A program made the translations under genes and the position numbers. From the NCBI GenBank assembly GCA_964440655.1, contig CAYTTA010000015.1, positions 1 through 42,381 of the forward strand: a DNA stretch of 42,381 bases. Reading direction: 5' to 3'. The notes beneath the pieces were generated by a model, which was not told the origin of the DNA, did no database searches, and saw nothing but the letters and a program-made list of their open reading frames with translations. Each line of letters begins with the position of its first letter. The first letter of the stretch is position 1. Shown one piece after another: positions 17,753 to 26,697 of this stretch. This DNA is from CAYTTA01 sp964440655. GTDB taxonomy: Bacteria > Bacteroidota > Rhodothermia > Balneolales > Balneolaceae.

Positions 17753-18733
17753 CTATTTCTCCATTTTTTCCACTCCCTTGTCCATTTTCCGAGCGATATC
17801 TTCTGCAATCATCTCGGCATGAATGCGGGAGTTTTCAATGAACAGCCTCCCTGTATCCATTCCCCCGCACACCACACCAGCGACATAAACTCCGCGCCGG
17901 TTGGTTTCCAGGGTCTGCTCATCATAGAGCGGTATTTTCAGGTGATCTTGTGTTACGCCAATACCGATGGTCCTCATCAGTCTGTAGTTGGGCACATAAC
18001 CGGTCATGGCAAGCACAAAATCGTTTTCGATGGTAATGGGGCCATCTTCGGTCATCAGATCCACCTCATGCTCGCGGATCTCTGTAACGGTGGTGTTGAA
18101 GTAAGCCTTCACCTCTCCGCTCCGGATCCGGTTTTCTATGTCAGGCTTGACCCAATATTTTACTGAATCCTTGATCCACGGCTCCCGGACTGCCATCGTA
18201 ACTTCCGCATTGCAACGGAATGTCTCCAGGGCGACGTCCACAGCGGAGTTTCCGGCTCCAACGACCAGAACTTTCTGCCAGGCAAAAGGGTGAGGTTCTT
18301 TATAGTAGTGGCTCACTTTCGGGAGCTCCTCTCCCGGTATTCCCATAAGATTGGGGAGTCCGTAAAAGCCGGTGGACAAGACCACTTTCTCTGACGGGTA
18401 GGAGCCTTTGGATGTATGAACCATAAAGTTGCCATCCTCTCCCTCCAGTCCGGTAACCGCCTCATACAGCTGAATGGGCAGCTCAAAATGTTCGGCGACC
18501 CTGCGGTAATATTCCAGGGCCTCGCTTCGAGTAGGTTTGCTCCCGTGAGAAATGAAAGGAACACCTCCGATCTCCAGTCTGTCGGATGTGGAGAAAAAGG
18601 TCATATTGACCGGGTAGTTGTAGATCGACTGTACCAGGCACCCTTTTTCAATAATTCGAAAGGGCACCCCTCTTTTTTTCAGTTCAATTCCGGTGGCCAG
18701 GCCGATGGGGCCTGCACCGATGATGGTTACCAT
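17753..18733 (-). CDS. YpdA-type FAD/NAD(P)-dependent oxidoreductase (putative bacillithiol disulfide reductase family)
   Basis: Flavoprotein of the YpdA family, 326 aa. The FAD-binding motif TIIGAGPIGLATGIEL is at residues 3-18 and a second Rossmann motif VVGAGNSAVDVALE is at about 162-175. The ATG-proximal motif NYPVNMTFFSTSD and the C-terminal VAGVVCGGMDTG are characteristic. In Firmicutes, YpdA reduces oxidised bacillithiol with NADPH; whether this organism makes bacillithiol cannot be seen here. No CxxC of the thioredoxin-reductase type is present, consistent with YpdA. It is last of the minus-strand gene run, 39 nt after the small membrane protein gene. Confidence 0.85.
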   Translation of the reverse strand: MVTIIGAGPIGLATGIELKKRGVPFRIIEKGCLVQSIYNYPVNMTFFSTSDRLEIGGVPFISHGSKPTRSEALEYYRRVAEHFELPIQLYEAVTGLEGEDGNFMVHTSKGSYPSEKVVLSTGFYGLPNLMGIPGEELPKVSHYYKEPHPFAWQKVLVVGAGNSAVDVALETFRCNAEVTMAVREPWIKDSVKYWVKPDIENRIRSGEVKAYFNTTVTEIREHEVDLMTEDGPITIENDFVLAMTGYVPNYRLMRTIGIGVTQDHLKIPLYDEQTLETNRRGVYVAGVVCGGMDTGRLFIENSRIHAEMIAEDIARKMDKGVEKMEK

Positions 18734-18772
18734 GATTCTATCGGCTAAGGATTAACAGTTAGACAAAAAAGG

Positions 18773-19216
18773 TCAGCGATGATTCTGACCTGTTGTTTCG
18801 GTCGGATGCTCCGTGCGGTTTTTCTGCAGGTACTCAAGCTGCAGGCGCTTGCCGGAGCGATACCCGTAGTAGGCCCCCAGACCGCAGGAAAAAGCGAAGA
18901 CCACCAGGGTCAGGATCCTGGAGCTGCCGATCTCCTCGCTCACATAGATGAGCCAGAAGGCCGGTGGGATCCAGATGAGCAGTGCAAGCAGATAGTGTAA
19001 CAGGGTCTCTCCCATTACCTTGCGAATGAATCGACGTACGGTCAGGTAGGTGAAATTGAGATAGACCAGGCCGAATGCCAGCAGTGCGATCAGACCCACC
19101 CAGCCCGGTACGTTGATATAGACAAGAAACCGGCTTGAAAAGACGATAATCGCCAGAGAGATCATTACAACCCAGGTTATGTAGGCGAAAACACGGGCAC
19201 CGTTCTGCATACGCAT
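18773..19216 (-). CDS. Hypothetical four-helix membrane protein
   Basis: Not recognised. 147 aa with four hydrophobic segments (about residues 8-34, 38-58, 73-95 and 100-122), a short basic loop VRRFIRK between helices 2 and 3, and a hydrophilic C-terminal tail of about 25 residues. M1 and M3 are both possible starts. It lies between envC and ypdA on the same strand. Codon use looks like its neighbours. Confidence 0.7.
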   Translation of the reverse strand: MRMQNGARVFAYITWVVMISLAIIVFSSRFLVYINVPGWVGLIALLAFGLVYLNFTYLTVRRFIRKVMGETLLHYLLALLIWIPPAFWLIYVSEEIGSSRILTLVVFAFSCGLGAYYGYRSGKRLQLEYLQKNRTEHPTETTGQNHR

Positions 19217-19329
19217 ATCTGTTGTCTCGGTTAGGGCAGCTGTGCCGGAAACTCTTCAGAAAGATAACCTTTTTTGACAAGGAGAGATGTAGGGTCCTCC
19301 CCCACACCGTTGAGAGAACTGTTCTGTTG

Positions 19330-20649
19330 TCAGGGTGATTTTCGGATCCAGGATTCCGGATTCACATTGTTGCTCCCGTCGCGGATCATGAAAAAGAGAA
19401 CTTCGCCCCGGATGGAGTTCTCATCACCGGAAAGGCCGATTACATCGCCGCTCTTCAACACCTGGCCCCGGCTTACGAAGACATCGCTCAAGTTGCCGTA
19501 GACGGTCTTGTATCTCCCATGGTGGACCATTATGACATTCCCGAAGCCTGTAAACGGCTGAACAGCAAAAACATATCCGTCATGCACCACTTGGACGGGA
19601 GAGCGGGAGCGGACAGCGATGTCTATTCCCGGATGGCTGGTCCGGGTCCTGAATACCGGGTGGACCCTCTCCCCGAACCGTTCGGTAATGGTTCCCCCCT
19701 CCACGGGCCAGGGAAGCCCCCCCCTGGATCTCTGGAATGAACTCTCATAAGCTGTCAGCTCCTCCTCACTGACGGCGGCTACGCGGGCGATCGGGCGGGA
19801 ATAGCGGGCAAGAGCTGCAGCCCGTTCCGCGTCATCCTCGATCTGACGGGCAGCTGCCAGTCTGCGAAGCCTCTCCTCCTCGGCGGCCCGCATCCGTTCC
19901 TCCTCCTCTGCCAGCTCGGTCAGGGTTTCATCCAGCAGCCGGTGTTGCTCCTCGGTCCGGGCCAGCTGCTCCTCAAGCTGCTGCCGGTCTCTCTGGAGCA
20001 GTTCAATGTTGCGGGCCTGCTGCTCTTCCCGCTCTCTCATCTCCTCCCTCTCCTGTTCGATCCGGGCAAGACTCTCGATGTTTCTTCGTTCGGTCTCCTC
20101 AAGTTCATCCCGGACGCGAGAATACTCCTCCTGTCTGGCGCGGATCTGCGCCTCCTGCTCTTCACGGTAGTGATCAAATCTGGAGAGGTAATAGGCGCGA
20201 ACAAGCAGCTGATTGAACGAGGAGGAGGTCAGCAGCAGTGCCAGTTCATTGGTTTTGCCATGCTTGTAGAGGTAGATGAGTGTCTTCTGATAGCGCTCGA
20301 CAAGCCGGTTGAGTTCCGTCTCCAGTGAGCTCAGGTTCTCTTCCACCAGCTCCAGCTCCGCGCGTATCTGTCGCTGCTCCTGTTCCATTTTGCGGATCTG
20401 CTCCTCCTGGAGTATGATCAGACGGGTAAGCTCCTCGTACTGACGGAACATCTCCTCATACCGGCGGGTTGCGAGCTGAATGCGATTCCGGTAGGTCTCC
20501 ATCTGCTCCTCGATCCTCTGGATCTCCATCCGCGTCGCCTCCTGCTGCTGCTGAAGTTCTGTACGCCGTTCTTCATAGGCAGTCTGGGCAGATGCAAGCG
20601 CAGGTTGCAACAGCCAAAAGAGGAGAGGAATGAGGTGCCGGAAACTCAT
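19330..20649 (-). CDS. envC: EnvC-like murein hydrolase activator (coiled coil + degenerate LytM/M23 domain)
   Basis: Periplasmic protein, 439 aa, with signal peptide (cleavage near ALASAQ), a long Glu/Gln/Arg-rich coiled coil (about residues 23-270), and a C-terminal LytM-fold domain (about 310-435). In that domain the first zinc motif survives as SHPGID, but the final HxH motif is replaced by EVLFFMI. It is therefore probably not a peptidase but an activator of cell-wall amidases during division, as for E. coli EnvC. Its ATG overlaps the stop of the upstream DUF4292 gene by 4 nt. No FtsEX genes are nearby. Confidence 0.88.
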   Translation of the reverse strand: MSFRHLIPLLFWLLQPALASAQTAYEERRTELQQQQEATRMEIQRIEEQMETYRNRIQLATRRYEEMFRQYEELTRLIILQEEQIRKMEQEQRQIRAELELVEENLSSLETELNRLVERYQKTLIYLYKHGKTNELALLLTSSSFNQLLVRAYYLSRFDHYREEQEAQIRARQEEYSRVRDELEETERRNIESLARIEQEREEMREREEQQARNIELLQRDRQQLEEQLARTEEQHRLLDETLTELAEEEERMRAAEEERLRRLAAARQIEDDAERAAALARYSRPIARVAAVSEEELTAYESSFQRSRGGLPWPVEGGTITERFGERVHPVFRTRTSHPGIDIAVRSRSPVQVVHDGYVFAVQPFTGFGNVIMVHHGRYKTVYGNLSDVFVSRGQVLKSGDVIGLSGDENSIRGEVLFFMIRDGSNNVNPESWIRKSP

Positions 20650-21395
20650 AGGGTCTGTACAGGAATATTTTCCGGTAGATCGATATCGGGTTCAGGAATC
20701 GGCCGGTTGACCTCCAGCTGCCGGACAAGCAGAATGACACGAGTTTCCCGGTCGCGGGTAAAGATGGTGATCCTGCGCGGCATCTGAAAGCCATCGAGCA
20801 CTTCCCATCCCTCATAGTGTATCCTTCCCCAGGGGTCGCGGAGGCCGCCGGTTATTTCCACGATACGGCCGGAGCTCTTCTCCAGCACCACTCTGGAGCC
20901 GTCCCTCAGATCGACGACATAGTGACGGGAATCCTGCAAGATCCGAACGATCTCCTGACCGGGAAGAGGCCGGTGAAACAGTTCGATCAGATTGGTTGTG
21001 GCGATCGCCCAGGACCCGGTGAGCCGGGGATCACGGAGAGAAACCTTTTCCGCAGTTCCCTCCACACGGTTGTAGACCAGGAGTGAATCATTTTTTACAA
21101 GCAGTTCTCCGCCCTCCATTCCCAGCCGGTTTCGCAGCGAGACCAGGCTCGATTCGCGATCGGAGATAAAACGGACTCCCACCTGGTCGCTCCCTTCAGG
21201 GCTGCTTACCCAGGCTCTTCCCTCTCCCGAAAGAGTCTGCAGCCGGTCGGAGTAATTGGGAACAAGTGCAGTCAGCTCTTCCGGGCTGATTGCTGCCTCT
21301 TCCAGTTCTCCGGTTTCAAGGTGTAATGTGCCCGGAGTCCGGCAGCCGGCCGAAATCAGAAGAAGCAGAAGAAAGAGCTGAAGGGGTTTGTTCAT
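20646..21395 (-). CDS. DUF4292-like lipoprotein
   Basis: A 249-aa predicted lipoprotein: signal peptide with lipobox ISAGC (Cys at 18), then a mostly beta-strand protein with no catalytic motif I can name. Length, position directly before envC and the pattern TLSGEGRAWVSSPE...VGVRFISDRESS suggest DUF4292, a Bacteroidota family whose fold may resemble LolA/LolB; that last point is uncertain. It overlaps envC (ATGA) and starts 8 nt after the kinase gene, so it is almost certainly co-transcribed with both. Confidence 0.7.
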   Translation of the reverse strand: MNKPLQLFLLLLLISAGCRTPGTLHLETGELEEAAISPEELTALVPNYSDRLQTLSGEGRAWVSSPEGSDQVGVRFISDRESSLVSLRNRLGMEGGELLVKNDSLLVYNRVEGTAEKVSLRDPRLTGSWAIATTNLIELFHRPLPGQEIVRILQDSRHYVVDLRDGSRVVLEKSSGRIVEITGGLRDPWGRIHYEGWEVLDGFQMPRRITIFTRDRETRVILLVRQLEVNRPIPEPDIDLPENIPVQTL

Positions 21396-21403
21396 TTTCG
21401 TCT

Positions 21404-22402
21404 TCAGGAACGGGTTCTTAAAAAAGTAATCACCTGATCGCAGTAGTGCCCCCCGAAAAGGTTCACATGGACGAGCAGGGGGTAGAGATTATAGAGTGGT
21501 ACCCGCTCTTCGAGCCCGGGTTCCGGATTCATCACTTCACTCCAGGCATCATAAAAACGGGAGGTGAAACCTCCGAACAGACGGGTGAAGGCGATCTCCA
21601 TTTCCGGATGCCCGAAGTAGATTGCCGGGTCGTAGAGTACAGCTTTTCCCGTTGCGTCGAAATGGCAGTTCCCGCTCCAGAGATCTCCGTGAAGCAAAGC
21701 GGGGCGTGCATCGGGAAAGAGTTCCGGGAGTGTTGTTGCAAGGCGGTCCCACCATCGGCGGCAGGATCCCGGTAGCTTTCCCCGATCCAGAGCCATCCGC
21801 AACTGAGGTTCAATTCTCTCCAGGATGAAAAACTCACACCAGTCGGAATGACTCCGGTTGGACTGGGCCAGTGGTCCGATATAGTTGTCGTAGGAGAGTC
21901 CGAAGTGCGGACGGGAGATGGAGTGAAGGCGCGCCAGTGCCCGGCCGAACTCCTCGTAAGACCGATTTTCCTGATCCCTGCCCCGATCCACTGCCGGGGC
22001 GATGTACTCCATCAGAATGTAACCCTCGGAGCGGCTTGCTCCACCATTCTTCCCCGGTTCCGGCTCACTGATGTCATACCCGGATGCCGGATCTGTGCCC
22101 GTCTTTTCCGGTTCGCCATCATCACCCCTTCTCTCCTGTTCACCGGCAAAATCAGGTTCGAACGCATGAACCTCCGGAACCAGAAACCCAGCCCCGGAAT
22201 TCCGCAGAACCCTCAGGCCATCGGCTTCCTTCCTGAAGAGGTCGGACGGGATCATGGGGTTCCATTTCAGGAAAAAGCTGCCCCGGTCGGTGTCGAGTCT
22301 CACCGCCTGGTGGATGCTGCCGCCGGCAAGTGGCCTGGCGTCCCGGATGGAAAAGCCCTCTTTACGGGCAAGCTGCTGAATGAGGGGGTGTGTAGTTGGC
22401 AT
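21404..22402 (-). CDS. Fructosamine/ribulosamine 3-kinase family protein
   Basis: A cytoplasmic kinase of PF03881 (FN3K-related), 332 aa. Family enzymes phosphorylate the O-3 of ketoamines (glycated lysines), after which the adduct falls apart and frees the amine. Seen: the N-terminal GGSIHQA loop (about residues 27-33), catalytic-loop motif LLHGDLWSGN (near 235), then the metal-binding region YDPAIYFGHPEMEIA (near 257). A hydrophilic insert of about 45 residues (near 105-150), rich in Glu, Gly and Asp, interrupts the N-lobe before ILMEY. It lies 32 nt behind a LMW-PTP gene, an arrangement known from other bacteria. Confidence 0.9.
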   Translation of the reverse strand: MPTTHPLIQQLARKEGFSIRDARPLAGGSIHQAVRLDTDRGSFFLKWNPMIPSDLFRKEADGLRVLRNSGAGFLVPEVHAFEPDFAGEQERRGDDGEPEKTGTDPASGYDISEPEPGKNGGASRSEGYILMEYIAPAVDRGRDQENRSYEEFGRALARLHSISRPHFGLSYDNYIGPLAQSNRSHSDWCEFFILERIEPQLRMALDRGKLPGSCRRWWDRLATTLPELFPDARPALLHGDLWSGNCHFDATGKAVLYDPAIYFGHPEMEIAFTRLFGGFTSRFYDAWSEVMNPEPGLEERVPLYNLYPLLVHVNLFGGHYCDQVITFLRTRS

Positions 22403-22434
22403 CCGTGTGCGGGTTCACCGGGGCTGCATGAAAT

Positions 22435-22947
22435 TCAACGTACTCCGTCCATTCGCTCTTTCAGCTGATCCAGAAGGGATTCACAGCTCCGGTAAAGGAT
22501 CCGGAATACATTTTCAAAACCGTCCATTCCCCCATAATAGGGGTCGGGCACATTACCGTCTCCGGGCTCCGGATCGAACTCCCGCATCAGCCGGACCCTG
22601 CTTCTTTGCTCTTCCGATCTGGCCAGTGCCTGAATGTCGCGCAGGTTCTGATCATCCATCGCCAGTACCAGGTCAAACTCATCCAGATCACGTGAATCGA
22701 TCTGCCGGCCGAGAGAGGCAAGCCGGACTCCATATTTCTCCGCCACCATCCTGCTGCGGCTGTTCGCCGGCTCCCCGATGTGCCAGCCAGAAGTGCCGGC
22801 CGAGTCGATGACAAAATAGTCGGAGAGGTTCTCTTTTTCGACCAGATGCTGGAAGATTCCCTCGGCTGTGGGGCTCCGGCAGATGTTGCCGAGACAGACA
22901 AAACAGACTTTGAAAGGAGTGGCGGTTGTGATGGTTTGCTGCTTCAT
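22435..22947 (-). CDS. Low-molecular-weight protein-tyrosine-phosphatase family protein
   Basis: A 170-aa cytoplasmic phosphatase. The P-loop CLGNICRSP (C-x5-R) lies near residues 15-23 and the general acid is seen in VPDPYYGG near 135. The ATG at 22947 (MKQQTITT) puts the P-loop at the usual distance; the longer ORF would add 37 residues including a hydrophobic stretch with no precedent. Family members dephosphorylate phosphotyrosine, but the mammalian homologue is also described as a ribulosamine-5-phosphatase. Linkage to the FN3K-like gene makes a sugar-adduct phosphatase role plausible here. It is first in a likely four-gene operon with FN3K-like, DUF4292 and envC genes. Confidence 0.92.
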   Translation of the reverse strand: MKQQTITTATPFKVCFVCLGNICRSPTAEGIFQHLVEKENLSDYFVIDSAGTSGWHIGEPANSRSRMVAEKYGVRLASLGRQIDSRDLDEFDLVLAMDDQNLRDIQALARSEEQRSRVRLMREFDPEPGDGNVPDPYYGGMDGFENVFRILYRSCESLLDQLKERMDGVR

Positions 22948-23109
22948 GAAAATCACATAAAGAATCAGAATGAAACACGATCGATTTTTCCTGATGAGCC
23001 TGAAAATAGGGATTTTGCACACGGAAACCCATTTGCCGCGCCATAACTCTTTTTCCATTTATTCGTATATTTCTGGCTTAATTCTTTTACAAATCCCATG
23101 CGGAGTGGA

Positions 23110-26100
23110 ATGAACAAAAAGTTCGAAGAGGTCAGGCAGTTACTCTATCCCAAGGCTGAAGTTGAAATCCTGAACTGGTGGAAGAAGAACCGGATCTTCG
23201 AGAAAAGTCTGGAGACGAGAGAAGACGGACTTCCCTTCACTTTTTATGAAGGTCCGCCAACGGCCAATGGCAAACCGGGTATCCATCATGTGCTCTCACG
23301 TACCGTAAAGGATCTGTTCTGCCGTTACAGAACCCTGAAGGGGTACCGGGTTGAACGCAAGGCGGGGTGGGATACGCACGGGCTTCCTGTAGAGATTGAG
23401 GTGGAGAAAGAGCTCGGGCTGGAAGGGCGCAGTCAGGTAGAGGAGTATGGAATTGCCGAATACAACCGGCACTGCCGCGAGAGCGTTCTCAAGTACAAGA
23501 ATCTGTGGGACGATCTGACGGTCCGGATGGGATACTGGGTCGATCTGGAAAACCCCTACATCACCTTCGAGAACAGCTACATCGAATCGATCTGGTGGGC
23601 GTTCAAGACGCTCTTTGACAAAGGGCTGGTCTACAAGGGACACAAAATCCAGTGGTACTCGCCCGGAAGCGGTACGGTTCTCTCCTCTCATGAGGTGAGT
23701 CTTGGCTATCGGGAAGTGCAGGATCCTTCCGTCACCGTGAAGTTCCCCTCTCACTCCGATCCGAACACCTTTTTCCTGGCCTGGACCACGACTCCCTGGA
23801 CAGTGATCTCCAATATGGCACTGGCTGTGAATCCCGGTCTGGAGTATGTGAAGGTGAAGGTGGAAGGGGAAGCCGGATCGGAACACTACATTCTGGCGGA
23901 GAAGTGTCTCCCCATTCTGAACGAGGAGTACGAAGTGATCCAGCGGTACCGTGGAGAGGAGCTGGTCGGTTGGAAATACGATCCCATCTTCGATTACGCC
24001 CGGAAGGAAGTCGGTCCGGAGAAGGCCTGGAGGGTGATACCGGCCGACTACGTCACCACCGAGGAGGGGACCGGAATTGTGCATACCGCTCCGGCCTTCG
24101 GTGCCGATGACTTTGAGAGCTGTAAAAAGGCCGATATACCCCTCTACAACCCGATCGACGCCGCAGGCCGTTTTACCGGGCAGGTACCGGAGTTTGAAGG
24201 GATGTGGTTCAAGGATGCAGACAGAGAGATCATCCGTGCCATCCGGGAAAAAGGATTGCTCTATCGTCATGAGACAGTGGTTCACAACTACCCGTTCGAC
24301 TGGCGGAAGGAGACCCCGCTTATCTCCTATCCGGTAGAGTCTTGGTTTATCCGCACCACCGCTCTCCGGGACCGGATGGTGGAACTCAACCGGCAGATCA
24401 ATTGGAAGCCCGAAAGCACAGGAACCGGTCGTTTCGGGGCATGGCTGGAGAACAACGTCGACTGGGCGGTCTCCCGTCAGCGATATTGGGGGACACCGGT
24501 GCCCATCTGGGTCAGTGACCGGAATCCGGAATATGTCGAGTGTGTGGGGAGTCTGGAGGAGCTCCGAAAGAAGGCGGGCATTCCGGATGATACGGAGATC
24601 GATCTGCATCGCCCCTGGATCGACGATCTGACCTGGGAGGCGCCGGATGGAGGGACGATGCGGCGGGTACCCGATCTGCTTGATGTCTGGTTCGATTCCG
24701 GCGCGATGCCTTTTGCCCAGTGGCACTATCCGTTTGAGAACAAGCAGGTTTTCAAAACGCGCTATCCAGCCGATTTTATTGCAGAGGGTGTTGACCAGAC
24801 ACGCGGCTGGTTTTATACCCTTCATGCCCTCGGAACCATGCTCTTCGACAAGCCCGCATTCCTGAATGTGGTCTCCAATGGTCTGGTATTGGACGAGAAG
24901 GGAGAGAAGATGAGCAAGTCCAGAGGGAACACCGTCGATCCGTTCGAGGTGATCCAGAAGTACGGTGCCGATGTCGTGCGCTGGTACATGATGAGCAATT
25001 CCGCTCCCTGGGACAACCTCAAGTTCAGTGAGAACGGTCTGCAGGAGACGCAGCGCAAGTTTTTCAATACGGTTGTAAACACCTACTCCTTCTTCGCGAT
25101 GTACGCCAACATCGACGGGTTCACCTACTCCGGCAAGCCGCTGGCCCACAGCGAGCGTACGGAGATGGACCGCTGGATCATCTCCCGGATGAACACCACC
25201 ATCAAACGGGTCGATGAGTTTCTGGATGATTACGAGCCGACACGGGCGGCACGCGAAATTGAGAAGCTGGTGGATGAACTCAGTAACTGGTACGTACGAA
25301 GGAATCGCCGGCGTTTCTGGAAAGAGGGCAAGAGCCTTGACAAGACGGCCGCCTACCAGACGCTCTATGAGTGCCTGATCGATCTGGCCAAGATCATGAG
25401 CCCCATAGCTCCCTTCTTCGGAGAATGGCTCTTTCAGAACCTGAATCGTGTGACGGGCCATGATGAGGAGTCGGTCCACATCTCCTACTATCCGACAGTG
25501 GAGGAGACGTCGATCGACCGGAATCTTGAGCGCAGGATGGAGATGGCACGAACCATCACCTCCATTGTCCTCCGGATCCGAAACCAGATTGATATCAATG
25601 TGCGGCAGCCGCTTTCACGCATCATCCTCCCGATCGGCGGCAAGGAGGAGAGGTTGAATATTGAGGCGGTGCGGGATATCATCCTGGATGAAGTGAACGT
25701 TAAAGAGATTGAATTTGTAGATGACGATTCAGAGATCGTGAGCAAATCCGCCCGGCCCAATTTCCCGGTTCTGGGAAAGAAGCTGGGGCACATGATGAAA
25801 GCGGTAGCCAACCGCGTAAAAGAGCTGACTACCGGGGAGATCACCCTATTTGAAAGCAGCGGCTATCTGGATCTGGAGCTTGACGGACTGGGAACGGTCC
25901 GTCTGGGGAGAAACGATCTGGAAATCGTCCGTACCGGCCTGGAAGGCTGGTCCGTTGAGACCCAGGACGGCCTGACCGTAGCGCTGGACACACAGCTTAC
26001 GGATGAGCTGATCCGGGAAGGACTGGCTCGGGAATTCGTAAACCGGGTTCAGAACATGCGCAAGGAGGCCGACTATGAGGTGACCGACCATATCGACGTC

Positions 26101-26280
26101 GGTTTTGAATGCGATGAACCGATCCGAAATGCGGTTTCATCGACGAAAGAGTATATTAAAGCCGAAACCCTGGCTGAATCTGTTCAGGACCATTTGCTTG
26201 AACAGGCGGATTTTACCAAGACCTGGAGTATTGATGAATACTCCTGCACTATTTCCATCAGACGGAATGTAAACCATTAA
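23110..26280 (+). CDS. ileS: Isoleucyl-tRNA synthetase (IleRS2-like, with GxHH signature)
   Basis: Class I aminoacyl-tRNA synthetase, 1056 aa. The HIGH-type signature is altered: ANGKPGIHHVL reads G-I-H-H (codons at 23278-23289) instead of H-x-G-H. KMSKS is canonical (GEKMSKSRG, near residue 600). The CP1 editing domain is present with TTPWTVISN near residue 235 and the anticodon-binding domain follows KMSKS. The size and the ANGKPG motif fit the IleRS2 (eukaryote-like) branch. The start at 23110 follows GGAG at a good distance; an in-frame ATG 12 nt upstream also exists. It leads an operon with traR/dksA and lspA. Confidence 0.96.
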   Translation: MNKKFEEVRQLLYPKAEVEILNWWKKNRIFEKSLETREDGLPFTFYEGPPTANGKPGIHHVLSRTVKDLFCRYRTLKGYRVERKAGWDTHGLPVEIEVEKELGLEGRSQVEEYGIAEYNRHCRESVLKYKNLWDDLTVRMGYWVDLENPYITFENSYIESIWWAFKTLFDKGLVYKGHKIQWYSPGSGTVLSSHEVSLGYREVQDPSVTVKFPSHSDPNTFFLAWTTTPWTVISNMALAVNPGLEYVKVKVEGEAGSEHYILAEKCLPILNEEYEVIQRYRGEELVGWKYDPIFDYARKEVGPEKAWRVIPADYVTTEEGTGIVHTAPAFGADDFESCKKADIPLYNPIDAAGRFTGQVPEFEGMWFKDADREIIRAIREKGLLYRHETVVHNYPFDWRKETPLISYPVESWFIRTTALRDRMVELNRQINWKPESTGTGRFGAWLENNVDWAVSRQRYWGTPVPIWVSDRNPEYVECVGSLEELRKKAGIPDDTEIDLHRPWIDDLTWEAPDGGTMRRVPDLLDVWFDSGAMPFAQWHYPFENKQVFKTRYPADFIAEGVDQTRGWFYTLHALGTMLFDKPAFLNVVSNGLVLDEKGEKMSKSRGNTVDPFEVIQKYGADVVRWYMMSNSAPWDNLKFSENGLQETQRKFFNTVVNTYSFFAMYANIDGFTYSGKPLAHSERTEMDRWIISRMNTTIKRVDEFLDDYEPTRAAREIEKLVDELSNWYVRRNRRRFWKEGKSLDKTAAYQTLYECLIDLAKIMSPIAPFFGEWLFQNLNRVTGHDEESVHISYYPTVEETSIDRNLERRMEMARTITSIVLRIRNQIDINVRQPLSRIILPIGGKEERLNIEAVRDIILDEVNVKEIEFVDDDSEIVSKSARPNFPVLGKKLGHMMKAVANRVKELTTGEITLFESSGYLDLELDGLGTVRLGRNDLEIVRTGLEGWSVETQDGLTVALDTQLTDELIREGLAREFVNRVQNMRKEADYEVTDHIDVGFECDEPIRNAVSSTKEYIKAETLAESVQDHLLEQADFTKTWSIDEYSCTISIRRNVNH

Positions 26281-26291
26281 ACTGGACAACT

Positions 26292-26696
26292 ATGGCGGGT
26301 GCGAAACAGAACAACTCCGGACAGAGGATCTCTCCCTACTCTGATGAAGAGCTCGAGTATTTCCGCGAGATCATCCTGAGGAAGCGCCGGGAGTCGGAAC
26401 AGGAGTTGGAATCCCTTCAGAACTCACTTCGGGAGAGCATGGAGAATGCCTCCGATGAGTCGGCATACTCCTTCCACATGGCCGATGCCGGTACCGATGC
26501 CCAGGAAAGGGAGAAAACCTACATGCTCTACAACCGGACCCGGAAGTTTATCCGGTACCTGGACGATGCGTTGCAGCGGATCGATAACAAGACCTACGGA
26601 GTCTGCAAGGTAACCGGGAAGAAAATTTCCAAAGGCCGGCTGGAAGCGGTGCCCCATACCCAGCTCAGCATTGAGGCCAAACTGAAGCGACGCTGA
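26292..26696 (+). CDS. TraR/DksA family protein with degenerate zinc finger
   Basis: A 134-aa protein: N-terminal coiled coil (about residues 18-95), then the DksA/TraR C-terminal motif. DksA acts in the secondary channel of RNA polymerase. The classical finger has four cysteines in two CxxC pairs; here only one remains, in YGVCKVTGKKISKGRLEAVP, and the second pair is replaced by LSIEAK. Loss of the zinc cysteines is usual in the Bacteroidota form of the family. The acidic pair needed at the coiled-coil tip may be DAGTDA (near 67). It lies 11 nt after ileS and 1 nt before lspA. Confidence 0.88.
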   Translation: MAGAKQNNSGQRISPYSDEELEYFREIILRKRRESEQELESLQNSLRESMENASDESAYSFHMADAGTDAQEREKTYMLYNRTRKFIRYLDDALQRIDNKTYGVCKVTGKKISKGRLEAVPHTQLSIEAKLKRR

Positions 26697-26697
26697 G

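Noticed and set aside
23296..25479. 727-aa minus-strand ORF opposite ileS
   Set aside because: Antisense shadow of a clear ileS gene; no family motif.
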